64,000 nucleotides of DNA from Euphorbia lathyris (taxonomy: Eukaryota > Streptophyta > Magnoliopsida > Malpighiales > Euphorbiaceae). Location of the stretch: NCBI RefSeq assembly GCF_963576675.1, contig NC_088916.1, forward strand, positions 18,824,501-18,888,500. The letters run 5' to 3'. Shown here piece by piece: positions 43,440-55,111 of the stretch; the stretch's first letter is position 1, and the number at the start of each line of letters is the position of its first letter. The translations under genes were made by a program, and so were the position numbers. The notes under the pieces are model-generated. The model was not told the origin of the DNA. It made no database searches and worked only from the letters and a program-made list of their open reading frames with translations.

Positions 43440-46400
43440 ATGGCTTTCAATTCATATCTTGGCAGAGTTTTGGGTTCAATTCGAGCAGTAGGAGCAATCT
43501 CGGCTGTTGAAAAGCGCAGTCATGGCTACGTTGTCAGCACAAAATTTCGTGGATTCGGTACATCTACTGGTGAGGAACTTCTTCGTGCAGTTGAATCCGA
43601 TATCAATAATGACCCGCCCGCCCCATCCCTTGATGTTAGTTATTCCTATACATCTCAATGCTTTTGATTCTTCAGTTTGTTTCTTATTTTCTCAATTTTC
43701 TGGTGGTGTTACTCAGAATTTGCAAATAAAAGTTTGCCGTTTGCTCTGCCCATCTTTGAGAATCCATTTAATTACTGCTTTCCGCATATGCTAGTCTTGA
43801 GAATCGAATCCATTTAATTACTGCGTTTCTTCGTCTGCTAGTCTTGAAAAGCTATTTAACATTCATTTTATCTAAGACAATAGGTAATTCGCTCATAGAT
43901 TTTGATTCCATAATTCTTTTGTTGGAGATAGCTATCCTCGGATATACTAGGATAACTATTAGTTTTATTTAGCCCTTCTTTGGGAGGGGTTAATGGAAGT
44001 AAATAAGAATATCAAGTTAATTTTGTTTGGGAATTGTTTTTTTTAAGCAAACGAATGTTAATGGAAGTTAAATGTTACTTCCTTTAACCTCCAAACTCTA
44101 TCCTCCAAATTAGTACTTTAACGAGAGTAAAGTACTGTTTTTAAAAAAAAAATTATATCGGTTGAATAAATTTAACTTTCCTTCCCCTCCATATTTGAAC
44201 TTATACATTCCATAAACTTCCAAGTTTAATTTTTAACTTTTCTTTCCATCACTTTCCTTCTCTTTCCATTACCTCTTTTAACTCTGACCTCCCTTAACCT
44301 CAAAACTCCCAAACGAAGGCTTAAAGAGTTATTTACTTATATTGTCAATATTCGAAGATATATATAAGGATATATTTATATTTAATAACTATTATTCATT
44401 AAACAATATATCTTGTCTATCAATTTCTATAGTATATTCAACTAGGTATTAGAATTTCTATAGTATATTCAAAGTGGTACTTCCGTTTCCTCTTCCTTAG
44501 CCATCCTAGCAGTGGCATCCTCCTACAATAATCCGGCCTCCACAGATTTATTTCTTAGTTCAAAACTGACTCGCATGCTGCACCACCGAAACACGGACTC
44601 CTTTGGTATCAATTTCAATTTGGTCATCATCAACAATCTCGCTTCTTTTTCTCCACATTCGGATCCTTCCCCATGATTTGGGATCCCATCTATCCCTAAT
44701 TCCCTCCCTTCCAAATCTCCCTCTTTTCTTGTCCTTATTCCTTGTCATATACTATTTCATTGCTTACTTCATCATTTTCAGTAATTGGAACCCCAATCTT
44801 CGACCCGAAGCTTCCAGTTGCTTAATCTCCCTCTTCCATGGTACTCCTGCCGTTTCCTTAGCTACTCTTGCTGTTCTCTCTGACTCGAATCGTGACTTCT
44901 CTTCGCCCAACACGATTTCTTAAAAGTTGTTCTTGATTACAGTATTGCTTATTTTTTAATGGTTCTAACTCATTACATTATTTTCTTCCCACCTAAGTGA
45001 TTTGCTCTTCATAGGCCACCACTTGTATGATGCAGGAAGCGGAAACCGAAACTAAAACAAAATGGGAAAACGGAATTTTTTAAAAAAATATAGGACACGA
45101 CTTGATTTCACGGTTTTATATGATGGTTCATATTAACCGATCCCGAAATAAGGCTTTGTTGTTGTTGTTGTATAGGAAAAGGAAACGGAAACACAGGGAA
45201 ATGTGTAAATATTAAAAATATGAAGCTATGTTTATAAATATTAAAAAAATAATAAACACAAAAATGCTAATAAATTTTAAATATATAAAATAATTATGGA
45301 TAAAACAATAAAAAAGTTTGACATTTTAAAATTAAATTCATTATATTAAAAGAATAAAAAAATAAATAGAGTCCAGAACTTTATATTCATAAAAAAAATA
45401 AAAATAAAGAGCCCAACTACAACATCCTTTTCCTAATTGAATTATTGAATCAGATTCAGAATTGCAATAGGTACAAAAGGTTTGAGTTTAGACACTGAAT
45501 TTTAGAAATGCGTTTCAATTTTTGTGTAATTACAGAAAGGGAAACCGTTTCCCACATTCTTAATCAAGAAGCTACATTCCAACTGTACTCTCAATCAACA
45601 ACAGAAAAAAAAAAATCAAGCCTTGTAATGTAAACTCACCGTCAAACTTAAGCTTGTGTAAAGAAGAAACTGACAAAAACGGTTGAGGTTTTAAAAAATT
45701 AATGTCCAGCTAAGAAACGCAGTAAAATTTCTTCATAACCTCTTGGCTGATGGCGGATATGAAGCTTTGCCGAAAATACTGCAGAAAAGGCAGCTTCCGG
45801 CATTTCTTTTATCACGAATAAACCAGAAGGCGCCGGCGTCCTCGTTAGGTCAGCTCCGCCCAGGAGCTAACACCAAAAAAACGATGTTCTGGCGCCGGTG
45901 TGGGAGTCTAGATTATAGCGATGTGTATTACGTCAATCCCAACTCTCCAAAGTGACGCACCCTTCCCATTTTTTTTAATCGTAACTAACCCAGAAACTCC
46001 ATTTCTGGTCACAGCTTGTCTGCAATTCCCTTTCAAATGGAACCAAAAAAAAAAATGTTCATAGCAGTCAAATCACAATCGTGTTTTGTGGCAGCTCCTT
46101 TTACATTGATTTTTTTTTCAGAGAAATCAAGTGTCGTTTTGTTAAACAGATTATACTGTCACCTTGTGCAACAGAAAAACAAGGATATCAAAGGCATCTT
46201 CTCCACGGGTGTTTGTGTGTTGTGCTAGAAATCAAAGGCATTTGTAAAAATTGTTATTGAATTGTCTCAGGTGGAGTGTCCTTTTGAAATGCGACATGGA
46301 TATCACTTTATAACACTAGCAAGGAAGTACAAAGATGAGCTTATTGAACTTGAATTTGATAAAAGTTCATGTGATCCTCCAAGTTTTCCAATTCATGGCA

Positions 46401-46671
46401 GCGTTTATAGATCAAACCATGATGTAGAATTTGAAATTACTGCTACACCCAATAAGGTTGAAATTCACAGCTTCACTATGAGGTAATCAAATCAACTATT
46501 TTCTTTATTTATGCACACAACTTTCAAAATTCCGTTAATTTTATATCGATTTTTGCTAATGTCAGGGACGCACATTTGGAGGCTTTTGAAAAATATCTGG
46601 AGGATAGAGGGATTCATAGCACCATGAAAGCATTGTTCGAACACATTGATGGAGATTATGATGACGATTAA
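43440..46671 (+). CDS. MAM33/p32-type mitochondrial matrix protein, 3 exons
   Basis: Exons 43440-43634, 46271-46482 and 46566-46671 with GT-AG borders and matching phases give 170 residues and TAA. Residues 1-45 (MAFNSYLGRVLGSIRAVGAI) are arginine-rich and lack acidic residues until late, fitting a mitochondrial presequence. Next comes GEELLRAVESDIN, the family's first helix, then FITLARKYKDELIELEF and SNHDVEFEITATPNKVEIHS (beta-sheet core). The C-terminal helix EAFEKYLEDRGIHSTMKALF ends in an acidic tail. MAM33/p32 proteins form acidic ring trimers in the mitochondrial matrix and affect respiration and ribosome assembly. This one is shorter than usual (about 200-270). It lacks part of the loop before the last helix and the usual final helix, so reduced function is possible. 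It is the only intact host gene here. Confidence 0.8.
43635..46270 (+). other. Intron 1 of the MAM33-like gene, repeat-filled
   Basis: 2636 bp between the donor GTTAGT and the acceptor TTGTCTCAG. It contains an AT-rich MITE-like stretch near 44030-44310 (TTAACCTCCAAACTC words in both orientations), a frame at 44603-44923 and one at 45743-45955, neither recognised, and A-rich blocks. No conserved exon was found, although a missing exon cannot be excluded. Confidence 0.55.
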
Positions 46672-46714
46672 AACCTCATCTTCCGGCTTCTATTTTTTAT
46701 ATTAAAAAAAGTTA

Positions 46715-46720
46715 AATAAA
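46715..46720 (+). terminator. Poly(A) signal after the MAM33-like gene
   Basis: AATAAA lies 44 bp after the stop codon. It sits between two inverted AACCGGAAG/CTTCCGGTTT words. Confidence 0.5.
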
Positions 46721-47523
46721 AAAACCGGAAGACTAGCTTCCGGTTTCTTTGCAAATTGAAACCAGAAGATAGTTTTCCGGTTTCGAGCCCGGTTAAACAA
46801 GCCTTTAAATGGGTAAAATGTTTCACCGGGTTCTTAGTGACGATTTATCCTCATTAAGAACCCAAAAATAGGATAAAATCCGAAGAATAACACTAGAAAA
46901 TTTGTTGAAATACAGAGACTACAACTATAATTTATGAAGAACTTAATATATATTTTGAGGGACCATTTTATTTTATTTTATTTTACGGACTAAAGAACAA
47001 ACCGACGCAATACTCACAATTTTTTATTGCACTCTTACACCTTCCACTTTTAGAGATTTCAATACTATATATATATATATACACTTATCATTACAATTTC
47101 CTACCAAATACTTGTATAATTTAATCCCCGAATCATTTCGGAACTAAGGTTTTGTTGTTGTATAATTGTACAATTTAATACCATAAAAAAAACAAACTTT
47201 AATCTTGTGCCTACAATCTTAACATTTTTGTATTTAATGATAAAAAATCATCAATCATTTTCATTTATTGTCTCCTCGTTTTAGAGCATTATTAAATGTA
47301 TTGAAACCCATTTTTTTACACGGTTGAATATGTATCAATAGTTTAAATTAAAAAAACATTAAGTTTATTTTTAATATTATTTTAACATACCCAAACCACT
47401 TTGAGCAATTTGTTTTTAATGCCCACTACAACCAACTTAGTCTCATTTTTTTTTTATTATTGGAAAAATTATAAAATTAGATTAAATAGGGGATTCATTT
47501 ACATATTTAACACATTTATTCAA
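46721..47523. other. AT-rich intergenic DNA
   Basis: No coding frame. Inverted CCGGAAG words at 46680-46790 and a (TA)n run near 47065-47083. Confidence 0.4.
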
Positions 47524-48046
47524 GGGTAAAGTACGAAAAAATGCTTGTGGTTTACCTTATTTGCAAATAGAGGTCCGTGATTTAAAAGTTTACAAATAAA
47601 GATATGTGATATGCTTTTTTTATAAAACAAGGTATTTAAAATTAATCTTTTAAGTAATCGATGACAATAAGAGCATTTTTTTATTTTTTTTTAATTACAT
47701 TTATATATTAACAAAACACATATCCTAAAATCAAATTGCAACTGTGTAAAACGAACTTAAATATCAATTTAATTCATAAACGGCCAGATTAGTAAAAAAC
47801 GTAAAATTCCACCATACTATTTATTGTTTCGATTTAGAAAGTTGTTTTTTTTTGGGGGGTTATATGTAAGTATAATTTTTGTTAAGATAAAAATGTCTTA
47901 GTTTGTAATTAGAACTTAAATGTGTAATTCTAATACTTTGTTTTATAAATAAAACATACCATAAACCTTTATTTGTGAACTTTTATAACCGCATGCCTCT
48001 GTTTGCAAATTGGACAAACCATGAACATTTTTTTCGTACTTTTCCC
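47524..48046. mobile_element. Mutator-like MITE, perfect 9-bp duplication
   Basis: 523 bp. Inverted ends GGGTAAAGTACGAAAAAATG and GGGAAAAGTACGAAAAAAAT, extending about 120 bp (GTTTAC/GTTTGT, TTTGCAAA words). Flanks TTTATTCAA at 47515-47523 and 48047-48055 are identical, the Mutator hallmark. No transposase. Confidence 0.92.
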
Positions 48047-48099
48047 TTTATTCAATCTATTATATATCTAGACTATATTTTTGTGATTTATATAACACT

Positions 48100-48975
48100 T
48101 ATAAGTTTTTTAGCCTTTCGTCTTTCGCTCTCCCGTCTGACTTCGCAGATTGTGAATCTGCGAAGATAATATTTGGTTTATTAGATGATTTCAATTCGTA
48201 GATTTCACAATATGCGAAGTCTGAACGTGTTTTTAACAAAATTTGCAAAGTGATATAGACGGTATTCGATGAAGAAAACATACTTTAGGAAATAACAAAA
48301 AAGGCACAACAACAACAAGGGACTCTAACATTAAATTATAACATTATCAAAATTTACAACAAGATTGCCACAATAACAACATTAAAACCATAAGGTTATC
48401 AAAGTTTACAACAAAATTGCCACAATAAACTCCTAACTAATCATTTCAAAGTCAACGTCACGAATCTGAATGAAAATTTCTCCCTATAGTGAAAGTCGAT
48501 ACCTTTTAGGATGAGAAATGGAAGTCCAGACCTTTTGGGATGGATGTTTCACAGGTTCCAGAACAAGATTGCCACAATAAATTCGGAACAAACCATTTCA
48601 AAGTAAATGTGACCAATCTTGATGAGAATTTCTCCATGTAGTCATCCCCTCCGCACCTTGGTATGCTGCCTTCCTCCGGGATGTTATTTATTCAACCACA
48701 TTCAGAAAAATTTAATCGTGTTAGGCAGAAAAAGAAAGATTTGGCTTCGCAAAATGAGGATTCGCAAAGTATGCGAATATAAATGTGCAGGGAAGAAGAT
48801 TATTTTACTTCACGAAACGATGATTTCACGAATTCTGTGAGGAGAAATGTGACGTTTTGACTTCGCAAAACGATGATTACATGAAGTCTGCGATGGAAAA
48901 ATCATGAACTTTTCTCTTCGCGTAATCCATTTTCGCGAAGTCAAAGCGTCACATTTCAGCCTCTTTCTCCTCGCA
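48100..48975. repeat. Cluster of TTCGCGAAG-type words
   Basis: Many CTTCGC, GCGAAG, TTCGCAAA and TTCGCGAAG words in both orientations (for example near 48145, 48215, 48750, 48860, 48915, 48980). Such inverted arrays resemble subterminal zones of CACTA or Mutator elements. No terminal repeat or target duplication was identified. Confidence 0.45.
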
Positions 48976-49527
48976 GACTTTCGCGAAAACGGATTACGCT
49001 AAGTGAATTTCTGGAAAAAAACACAGAGAAAATAGTAGATACTTACATTTTTCCCACCTTTCACCATTAAAATCGTTAATTACCATATAATAAATTGGGG
49101 AAAACGATGAAAATATCGTAGAATAACGATTTCTTCGATCCGCACAAGAAGAAAGAAACCAAGAGACTAGCAGAAACAAGAAGATGAAGAACCATGTCGT
49201 CGTTTTCTAATAATAGATATATATTTTCTAATTTTTCTTTAATTTTATGTACTAACACAGACTTAAAAATATTTTTCATTGCCTTAAATATACTTTTTTA
49301 TATTCATAAAGACCAATGCCCTTCTTTTTTTTACACAAATAATTATTTGCAATCAATTAAGTTTTATTCTCTTAATTTCAAAATAATTATCATATTTGAT
49401 TAAAAAAATTTTATTTCATATTATTTGTTGTTTAGTTTTCAAAGAAATTTTTCCTATTTTACCCTTACTAATAAATTCAATATTAATTATACTTTTTATC
49501 ATTTTATGTTTTCCATATATAAAGTAT

Positions 49528-49709
49528 CAGTAGTGTTCACATGGACCCTAATGATCACGGTCAATTTGGTCATTCACCGTTAGATGTAGGCTGATTAAAA
49601 TACTAAGGTGGTGATTCAAAGCATCTTAAGGCTTAGATTTAATCAGCCTACATCTAAGGGTAAATGACCAAATTCACATGGTCATCAGGGGTCCATGTGA
49701 AAAATACTG
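49528..49709. mobile_element. Small MITE, 182 bp
   Basis: Near-palindromic: about 70-bp inverted repeats starting CAGTA and containing TTCACATGGACCC, TTTGGTCATT and AGATGTAGGCTGATT. They are flanked by the 3-bp direct repeat TAT (49525-49527, 49710-49712). It could fold into one long hairpin and so be a small-RNA source. Confidence 0.85.
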
Positions 49710-49904
49710 TATGAAGTATAGTTCAATTTGATTAATAACATAAAAATAATTAATAATAAAAAGATATAAAAGATATTTTATTCTATTTTATATAAATTTA
49801 ATACAAATTAACATTCTTATTCTATTTTTCATGATTAACTCTCATATCATTGGAAAAGGTAAACTAAGAACTTTGGAACAACTTCCAAAATTGGCTTATT
49901 TATC

Positions 49905-50313
49905 TCTGAGACCAATCATACACTCAATTAACATAAAATTATAATACTGTCACTCAGCTCATAAATGAGAATATTATAATTTTATGTTAATTGAGTGTAT
50001 GGTGAGTCTCAATGTTTAGTTCATGTTACCCGGTCACTAACCGATCAAATAAACTAAACCTTTCAGTCACCTTTACTTATGTTATGTTTTTAGGATAACA
50101 TAAAATTCAGGTACCGAAGTGTGAATTATGGTAAAGTTCGGGTACCATTAATGTAATTAACTCATGAAACTCGCGTTGACAGGTCATAACCGGTAAAAAT
50201 ATACTAAATTGTCCGGTCATCATTACTTCAGGTATATTTTTAGGACAAAATGTAATCTAGGTACCAAAGTGTAAACTAGGTAAAGTTCAGGTACCATTGG
50301 TGTAGTTTACCCC
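49905..50313. repeat. Partial Mutator-like MITE, GGTACC family, copy 1
   Basis: Shares its right half with 50814-51493 (GTTCATGTTACCCGGTCAC, AGGTACCATTGGTGTAGT) and ends TTTACCCC. The left end is missing. It contains an inverted repeat (49918-50001) with arms CACTCAATTAACATAAAATT and its complement. Confidence 0.7.
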
Positions 50314-50813
50314 TGATTTGATCTGATTCAATTCTCATTTATCATTTCATTTTGTGACAAAACCAGCAGCTCATGCAATGACCAAACACAAAACAGCATG
50401 TAAAATTTTCTAAAATACACAAATAATCACAATAAGCTGCCATTAAACCTCTTAATTTTATTATTCACCCCTCTTTCTCTAATATAGGCGGTACGTAAAT
50501 GTTGTATCTTTATAGACTTCGGTATAAAGGGGTATTTGCTTATCTACTTTTCACATTCTATTTGCATTTTATAACTGAAAAGTAGTTTTTTTTACAAAAA
50601 CAGACATACCCTACTTTTTGGAAAAACAATTTTTTCTAATAGCAAACAGCAACATTAATCATCAGTAATCAAATAAATACTAAGTAGTTATTGTAAACGT
50701 CAGCAGAATTTGTCGGTTGTAACACTTGTTCATTGAAACGCTAAACTCAACCGTTCTAAATAATGTAATATAAAATTCAATAATAAATAATAATCATTCT
50801 TTGCTTTTTTCTT

Positions 50814-51493
50814 GAGTAAATTACATCAATGGTACCTGAACTTTACCATAATTCACATTTTGGTACCTAGATTACATTTTGTCTCAAAAATATACCTGAA
50901 ATAACGATGACTGGACAATTTAGTATATTTTAACCGTCAATGGCCGGTCAATGCGATTTTGATGAATAAATTACACTGATGGTACCTGAACTTTACTCTA
51001 ATTCACATTTTGGTACCTAGATTTCATTTTGTCCAAAAAATACACCTAAAGTAAAAATGACTCGACATTTTTGTACATTTGACCGACGTGAGTTTGACCA
51101 TTTTAAATTAAAAACTCAGACCCATCATACATTCAATTAACATAAAATTACAATACTTTCATTGTTAATTAAGTGTATATATGGTGAGTTCCAATGTTTA
51201 GTTCATGTTACCCGGTCACTAACCGATCAAATGAACTAAATTTTTCAGTCACCTTTACTTGTGTTATCTCTTTATGATAAAATAAAATCTAGGTACCGAA
51301 GTGTGAATTATGATAAAGTTCAGGTACCAATGATGTAATTAACTCATGAAACTCGCATTGATCGGTCATTAACCGGTAAAATATACTAAATTCTCCCATC
51401 ATCTACTTCATATATATTTTTGTGACAAAATGTAATTTAGGTACCAAAGTCTAAACTAGGTAAAGTTCAGATACCATTGATGTAGTTTACCCC
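50814..51493. mobile_element. Mutator-like MITE, GGTACC family, copy 2
   Basis: 680 bp. Left end GAGTAAATTACATCAATGGT, right end inverted GGGGTAAACTACATCAATGG. Inner arms repeat GGTACCTGAACTTTACC-type words several times. Flanking 9-mers TTTTTTCTT and TTCTTTCTT match at eight of nine positions. Confidence 0.75.
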
Positions 51494-51589
51494 TTCTTTC
51501 TTTTATCCGTCACATTTTTCCGTTCTAAATAATATAATATAAAATTAAATAACAATTACAAAATATTAAATATATTGAGATTCTTTTTT

Positions 51590-53550
51590 TTTTAAACTAA
51601 AAATGCAACTTCATTAATAAACAGGACCAGCGTCCTCATGAATAACGTTTGCAAGCCATGTAGGCATTACACTGAAAAGACTATCGTTAGCATTGGAACA
51701 AGCCCGCATTGCCATTAAATGGGCGGCCCTATTCGCTAAACGAGGAATAAAACATAATTTGAACCTAGAGTGAGAGTTGATGATGGCCCTGCAATCTTGT
51801 ATAATTGAACCAAACTCCGAATTGTCTTGTCGATGAGAATTAACCGCATCAGCAACCAATTTGGCATCCGATTCAAAGACAACATGAACAAAGGTTTGGC
51901 TAGCAAGCCAACTCAAACTCGTATGTACCGCAAGTGCTTTGATGAGCTTTGGCTCCTTTATGGTGTTGATTAAGCAACTGCTCCCGAATAGAAAACTGCC
52001 TGACTCGTCCCTTACAACTGCTCCCAAACCACAACTTCTATCTTCCGTGAAAACTGCTCCATCTGTGTTGCACTTAATTGAACCAGCAGGTGGCGGACTC
52101 CAAATTGCAGTCGTCCTGATCCGCGAACGCGTTCCAGCAGCTCACAATAAAGCAACGTCCACTCGATCCCGACCTCCTTCATCAATCGTGGCTGTAGCTC
52201 CTATATCACTAGAAACCAGAGCGACATCTCCATTCAGTCTAGGTCTTCTACACGGCGGAGCTAGGAAAGCTTTCCAGTCTCTGGTATCATCAAACACGGT
52301 TCGCCAACTGATATCCGTCGGCCACCATTCTTCTCGCCAAAGCACTCTATTCCGATGCTCCCAAATTGCTTTCAATCCACAACATATTCTGACTAACCGC
52401 TCTGGTGTTGCATCTTCTAACTCCTGCAGTAACCATTGTGAGAAGGTCATACTGCCAACTTGTGGAATCAACAAACCAGCTACCCACCATAGGTCACCTG
52501 CAAAAGAACAAACTGTAAATAAATGCCGATCTGATTCATCATCCTCCACACACACCGGGCACTCCAGTGATAACTGAACTCTTCTTTGGACTAGCCTAGT
52601 CTGAGTGGGCAAACAATTAGAGCACACCTGCCAGATAAACATCTTTAATTTTGGCGGGATTACCAGATTCCACAGTTTTTTCCATCCCCTATGTACCACA
52701 CCATTATTCTCCATGTTCATTCCCGTGAGGTACCCGAATCTGACATTATAAAAGCCGTTCTGGGACCAATGCCATATCCTGACATCATGCATGGGGTTAA
52801 TTGGCAAGATAATATCACAAATAGCAGAAACTTCAGATTCACTGAAATACCCATGCAAACTTATTCATATCCCAGCCCGTCCCATTCTCTTCCAACAAAT
52901 CTGCAACCCTCACATCAGTCAATCCAGGGATAACAAAGGAATTGATTCGAAAATCGTCTAATTTTGGTACCCATGGGTCTTCCCATACTCTAATACTTTC
53001 ACCATTTCCCACCCTCCATCTCAATCCCTGTTTAAGGATACTCAGACCACTCCATAAACTTCTCCAAACCATACTAGGGTTATTGCCTAATTTGGAGAGC
53101 AGCAAGTCCTCCCTTGGAAAATATTTAGCTTTGAACATTCGACTTACTAAAGTATTTGGAGTATTAATTAGTTTCCAACCTTGTTTTCCTAATAGGGCTA
53201 AATTGAATACATGCAGGTTCTTAAAACCCATCCCTCCCAAATCTTTTGAATTACATAATTTAGCCCAATCAAACTAATGAATTCCCCTTTTCCCCTCAGA
53301 TTTCATACCCCACCAGAAGGAATTCATTAATTTTTGCAGTTCATCACAAGTAGAAAGGGGAATAAGGAACGTACTCATACAAAACGTAGGTAACACCTGT
53401 GCAACTGACTTCAGCAGCACCTCTTTCCCAGCTTGCGATAGGAACCGGAGCCCCCAACTTCCAAACTTTTTCCTCAACCTGTCTACAAGGAATACAAAAA
53501 TGCGTCTCTTAGATCTTCCAATTAGCGACAGCAGACCCCAACTTCCAAAC
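51590..53550 (-). pseudogene. 5'-truncated LINE: RT end, zf-RVT, RNase H
   Basis: Minus strand. Begins in the RT C-terminal region (SLIGRSKRRIFVFLVDR, then SQAGKEVLLKSVAQVLPTF). It continues GGMGFKNLHVFNLALLGKQG and WRVGNGESIRVWEDPWVP. Next comes the zf-RVT (IPPKLKMFIWQVCSNCLPT, CPVCVEDDESDRHLF) and the RNase H (SIKCNTDGAVF, GLGAVVRDESG, FIPRLANRAAHLMA). It ends with a poly(A) tail, seen as a T-run near 51582-51593. Breaks: frameshifts or stops near 53275, 52850 and 52138 (TGA, fits CGA). Endonuclease and RT catalytic parts are missing. Confidence 0.9.
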
Positions 53551-54032
53551 TTATTGGTATTTATTTATGCAATTAGATTAGGATTGGATTAGTTTTGTAA
53601 TTAACTGATTAACCCTAAACCAATTAGGTTTAAGAATACACTATATATATAAATTAAAACACTTTAAACCTAATCTGACAACGGATGACATTCGACCACC
53701 ATAAACTAAAAGCAATGATTTCCGCAGCCACTGATTGAAAGTGGAGAAGTTTTATTGGTTTTTTACAAAATCTCTCCAGTTCTTCATTCGTTCTTCGGCT
53801 AGCACCGGTTCTAGCTCGATAGTTGTTCGTGCACCTGACTAGGGAGATCTTACTACCTTGTGGATTCTTCAGCTGTCTCTAGAAGAGACATTCTGGATAT
53901 GTTTATATCCCTAAACGAATCAAAAGGTTTTATTCAATCAATGGTTAACGGACAAAGATCAAACTAAAAGGGATTAGAAATAAATTTTAAATCGCAATTC
54001 CGCTGCGATTAACTGGCTATAATCCCTAACAG
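53551..54032 (+). repeat. Copia 5' LTR (partial)
   Basis: Contains ACTATATATATAAATT (TATA box near 53641) and ends ATAATCCCTAACA right before a primer site. The beginning is missing where it meets the LINE. Confidence 0.7.
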
Positions 54033-54033
54033 C

Positions 54034-54045
54034 GGTATCAGAGCC
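54034..54045 (+). other. Primer binding site (tRNA-iMet)
   Basis: GGTATCAGAGCC, one base after a position where TGG is expected (here CGG). Typical of copia. Confidence 0.8.
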
Positions 54046-55111
54046 ATGGTTTAGTCCGTTTTGATTAATTGAAAAATTAATATGATTTGGTTTTATTATA
54101 TTTCCAAATTAAGTTTTAAAATTTCCTATTAATTCCTCGTGTAGAAATTGTTCTAGAAAGTTTTCTAATTTTATTTCTGTCTGTATTTTGTTGTGTTTGA
54201 AGATGAAATTATTTTAGAATAATAAGTTAAAAAAAATACAACATCATTTTTATTTAAACAGTAAATAAATAAAAAATAATAGTTTCAGACACGAAACAGC
54301 AGTCACGGGACTGCTGCCCGTGAACAGCAGTCCCGTGGCTGCTGTTAGGTAGACAGCAGCCACGGGACTGCTGCCCGCAGACAGCAACCCGGTTGTTGTC
54401 TCGGGTCCGTTTTGGGTCTAAATTTAGTCTTAATTTAGATTATAGGGACTGATTTTAAGTTTTAAAATTTTTTATGGGTATTTTATTAAAATCAGGGTCC
54501 TAATACCATTTAATTTATTAAACGTGTTTTGAATAAAAATTAATTGGTATTAAAACATTTTTGATTGGCATGCATATTTAATTTTGAATCAAATTGATAA
54601 TTTGTACAAAAATTGAATATGTTTAATTTGTGAAATTGGCTCAATAGACCGTGACACCGGTTTAAATTGGGAGGGCTAAATTTTAGATATGTGACGATCC
54701 TAAAATTCAGTGGGAGCAAAATTGTAATTTTGCATACAAATGGATGTTAACCGTTTGGGCCTTTATGGGCCTTAGTCACATATGGTAAAATTGGCGATTT
54801 CACCCTAAGTAACTCGGCTTAACGTTGTTAGATGATTTTGGAATGTCATGATCATGCATTATATTTGTATGTCGTACTGTGCAGCAATGAGTTATAGAGT
54901 TCTATGAACCCTAAAATTGTAATTGATCGTGAAGAAGCTCAGATGGTCCAAGCTCATGGTGGGAGCCCAATGAGACTTGAAGCAAGCCCGTGAAGATTAG
55001 ATAGTTTATCTAGTTTCACTAGGATGTATTATAAGGCCCATAGAGTCTCTATGCTTTTTTTTTATAATTGCTTAGTATAACATGAAATGTAAGTAACAAT
55101 GACAACCACAT
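54046..55111 (+). other. Non-coding internal region of a copia-type element
   Basis: About 1.07 kb with no protein match. It contains the phrases AGTGGGAGCAAAATTGTAA and GGTGGGAGCCCAATGAGAC. The Athila element at 55112 cuts it off. It fits a long leader or a non-autonomous (LARD-like) copia derivative. Confidence 0.5.
54293..54385. repeat. GC-rich CAGCAG hairpin cluster
   Basis: Alternating CAGCAGTCACGGGACTGCTG and CAGCAGTCCCGTGGCTGCTG units, each partly self-complementary and pairing with its neighbour. It could form a strong RNA stem or cruciform in an otherwise AT-rich leader. Confidence 0.8.

Noticed and set aside
44603..44923. 106-codon plus-strand frame in the MAM33-like intron 1
   Set aside because: Hydrophobic, CT-rich translation with no motif; overlapping minus-strand frames. 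Probably repeat sequence.
45743..45955. 70-codon frame in intron 1, considered as a possible missing exon
   Set aside because: No MAM33 similarity, and exons 1 and 2 already join in phase without it.
51939..52577. 212-codon plus-strand frame
   Set aside because: Lies antisense to clear LINE zf-RVT/RNase H coding; a shadow frame.
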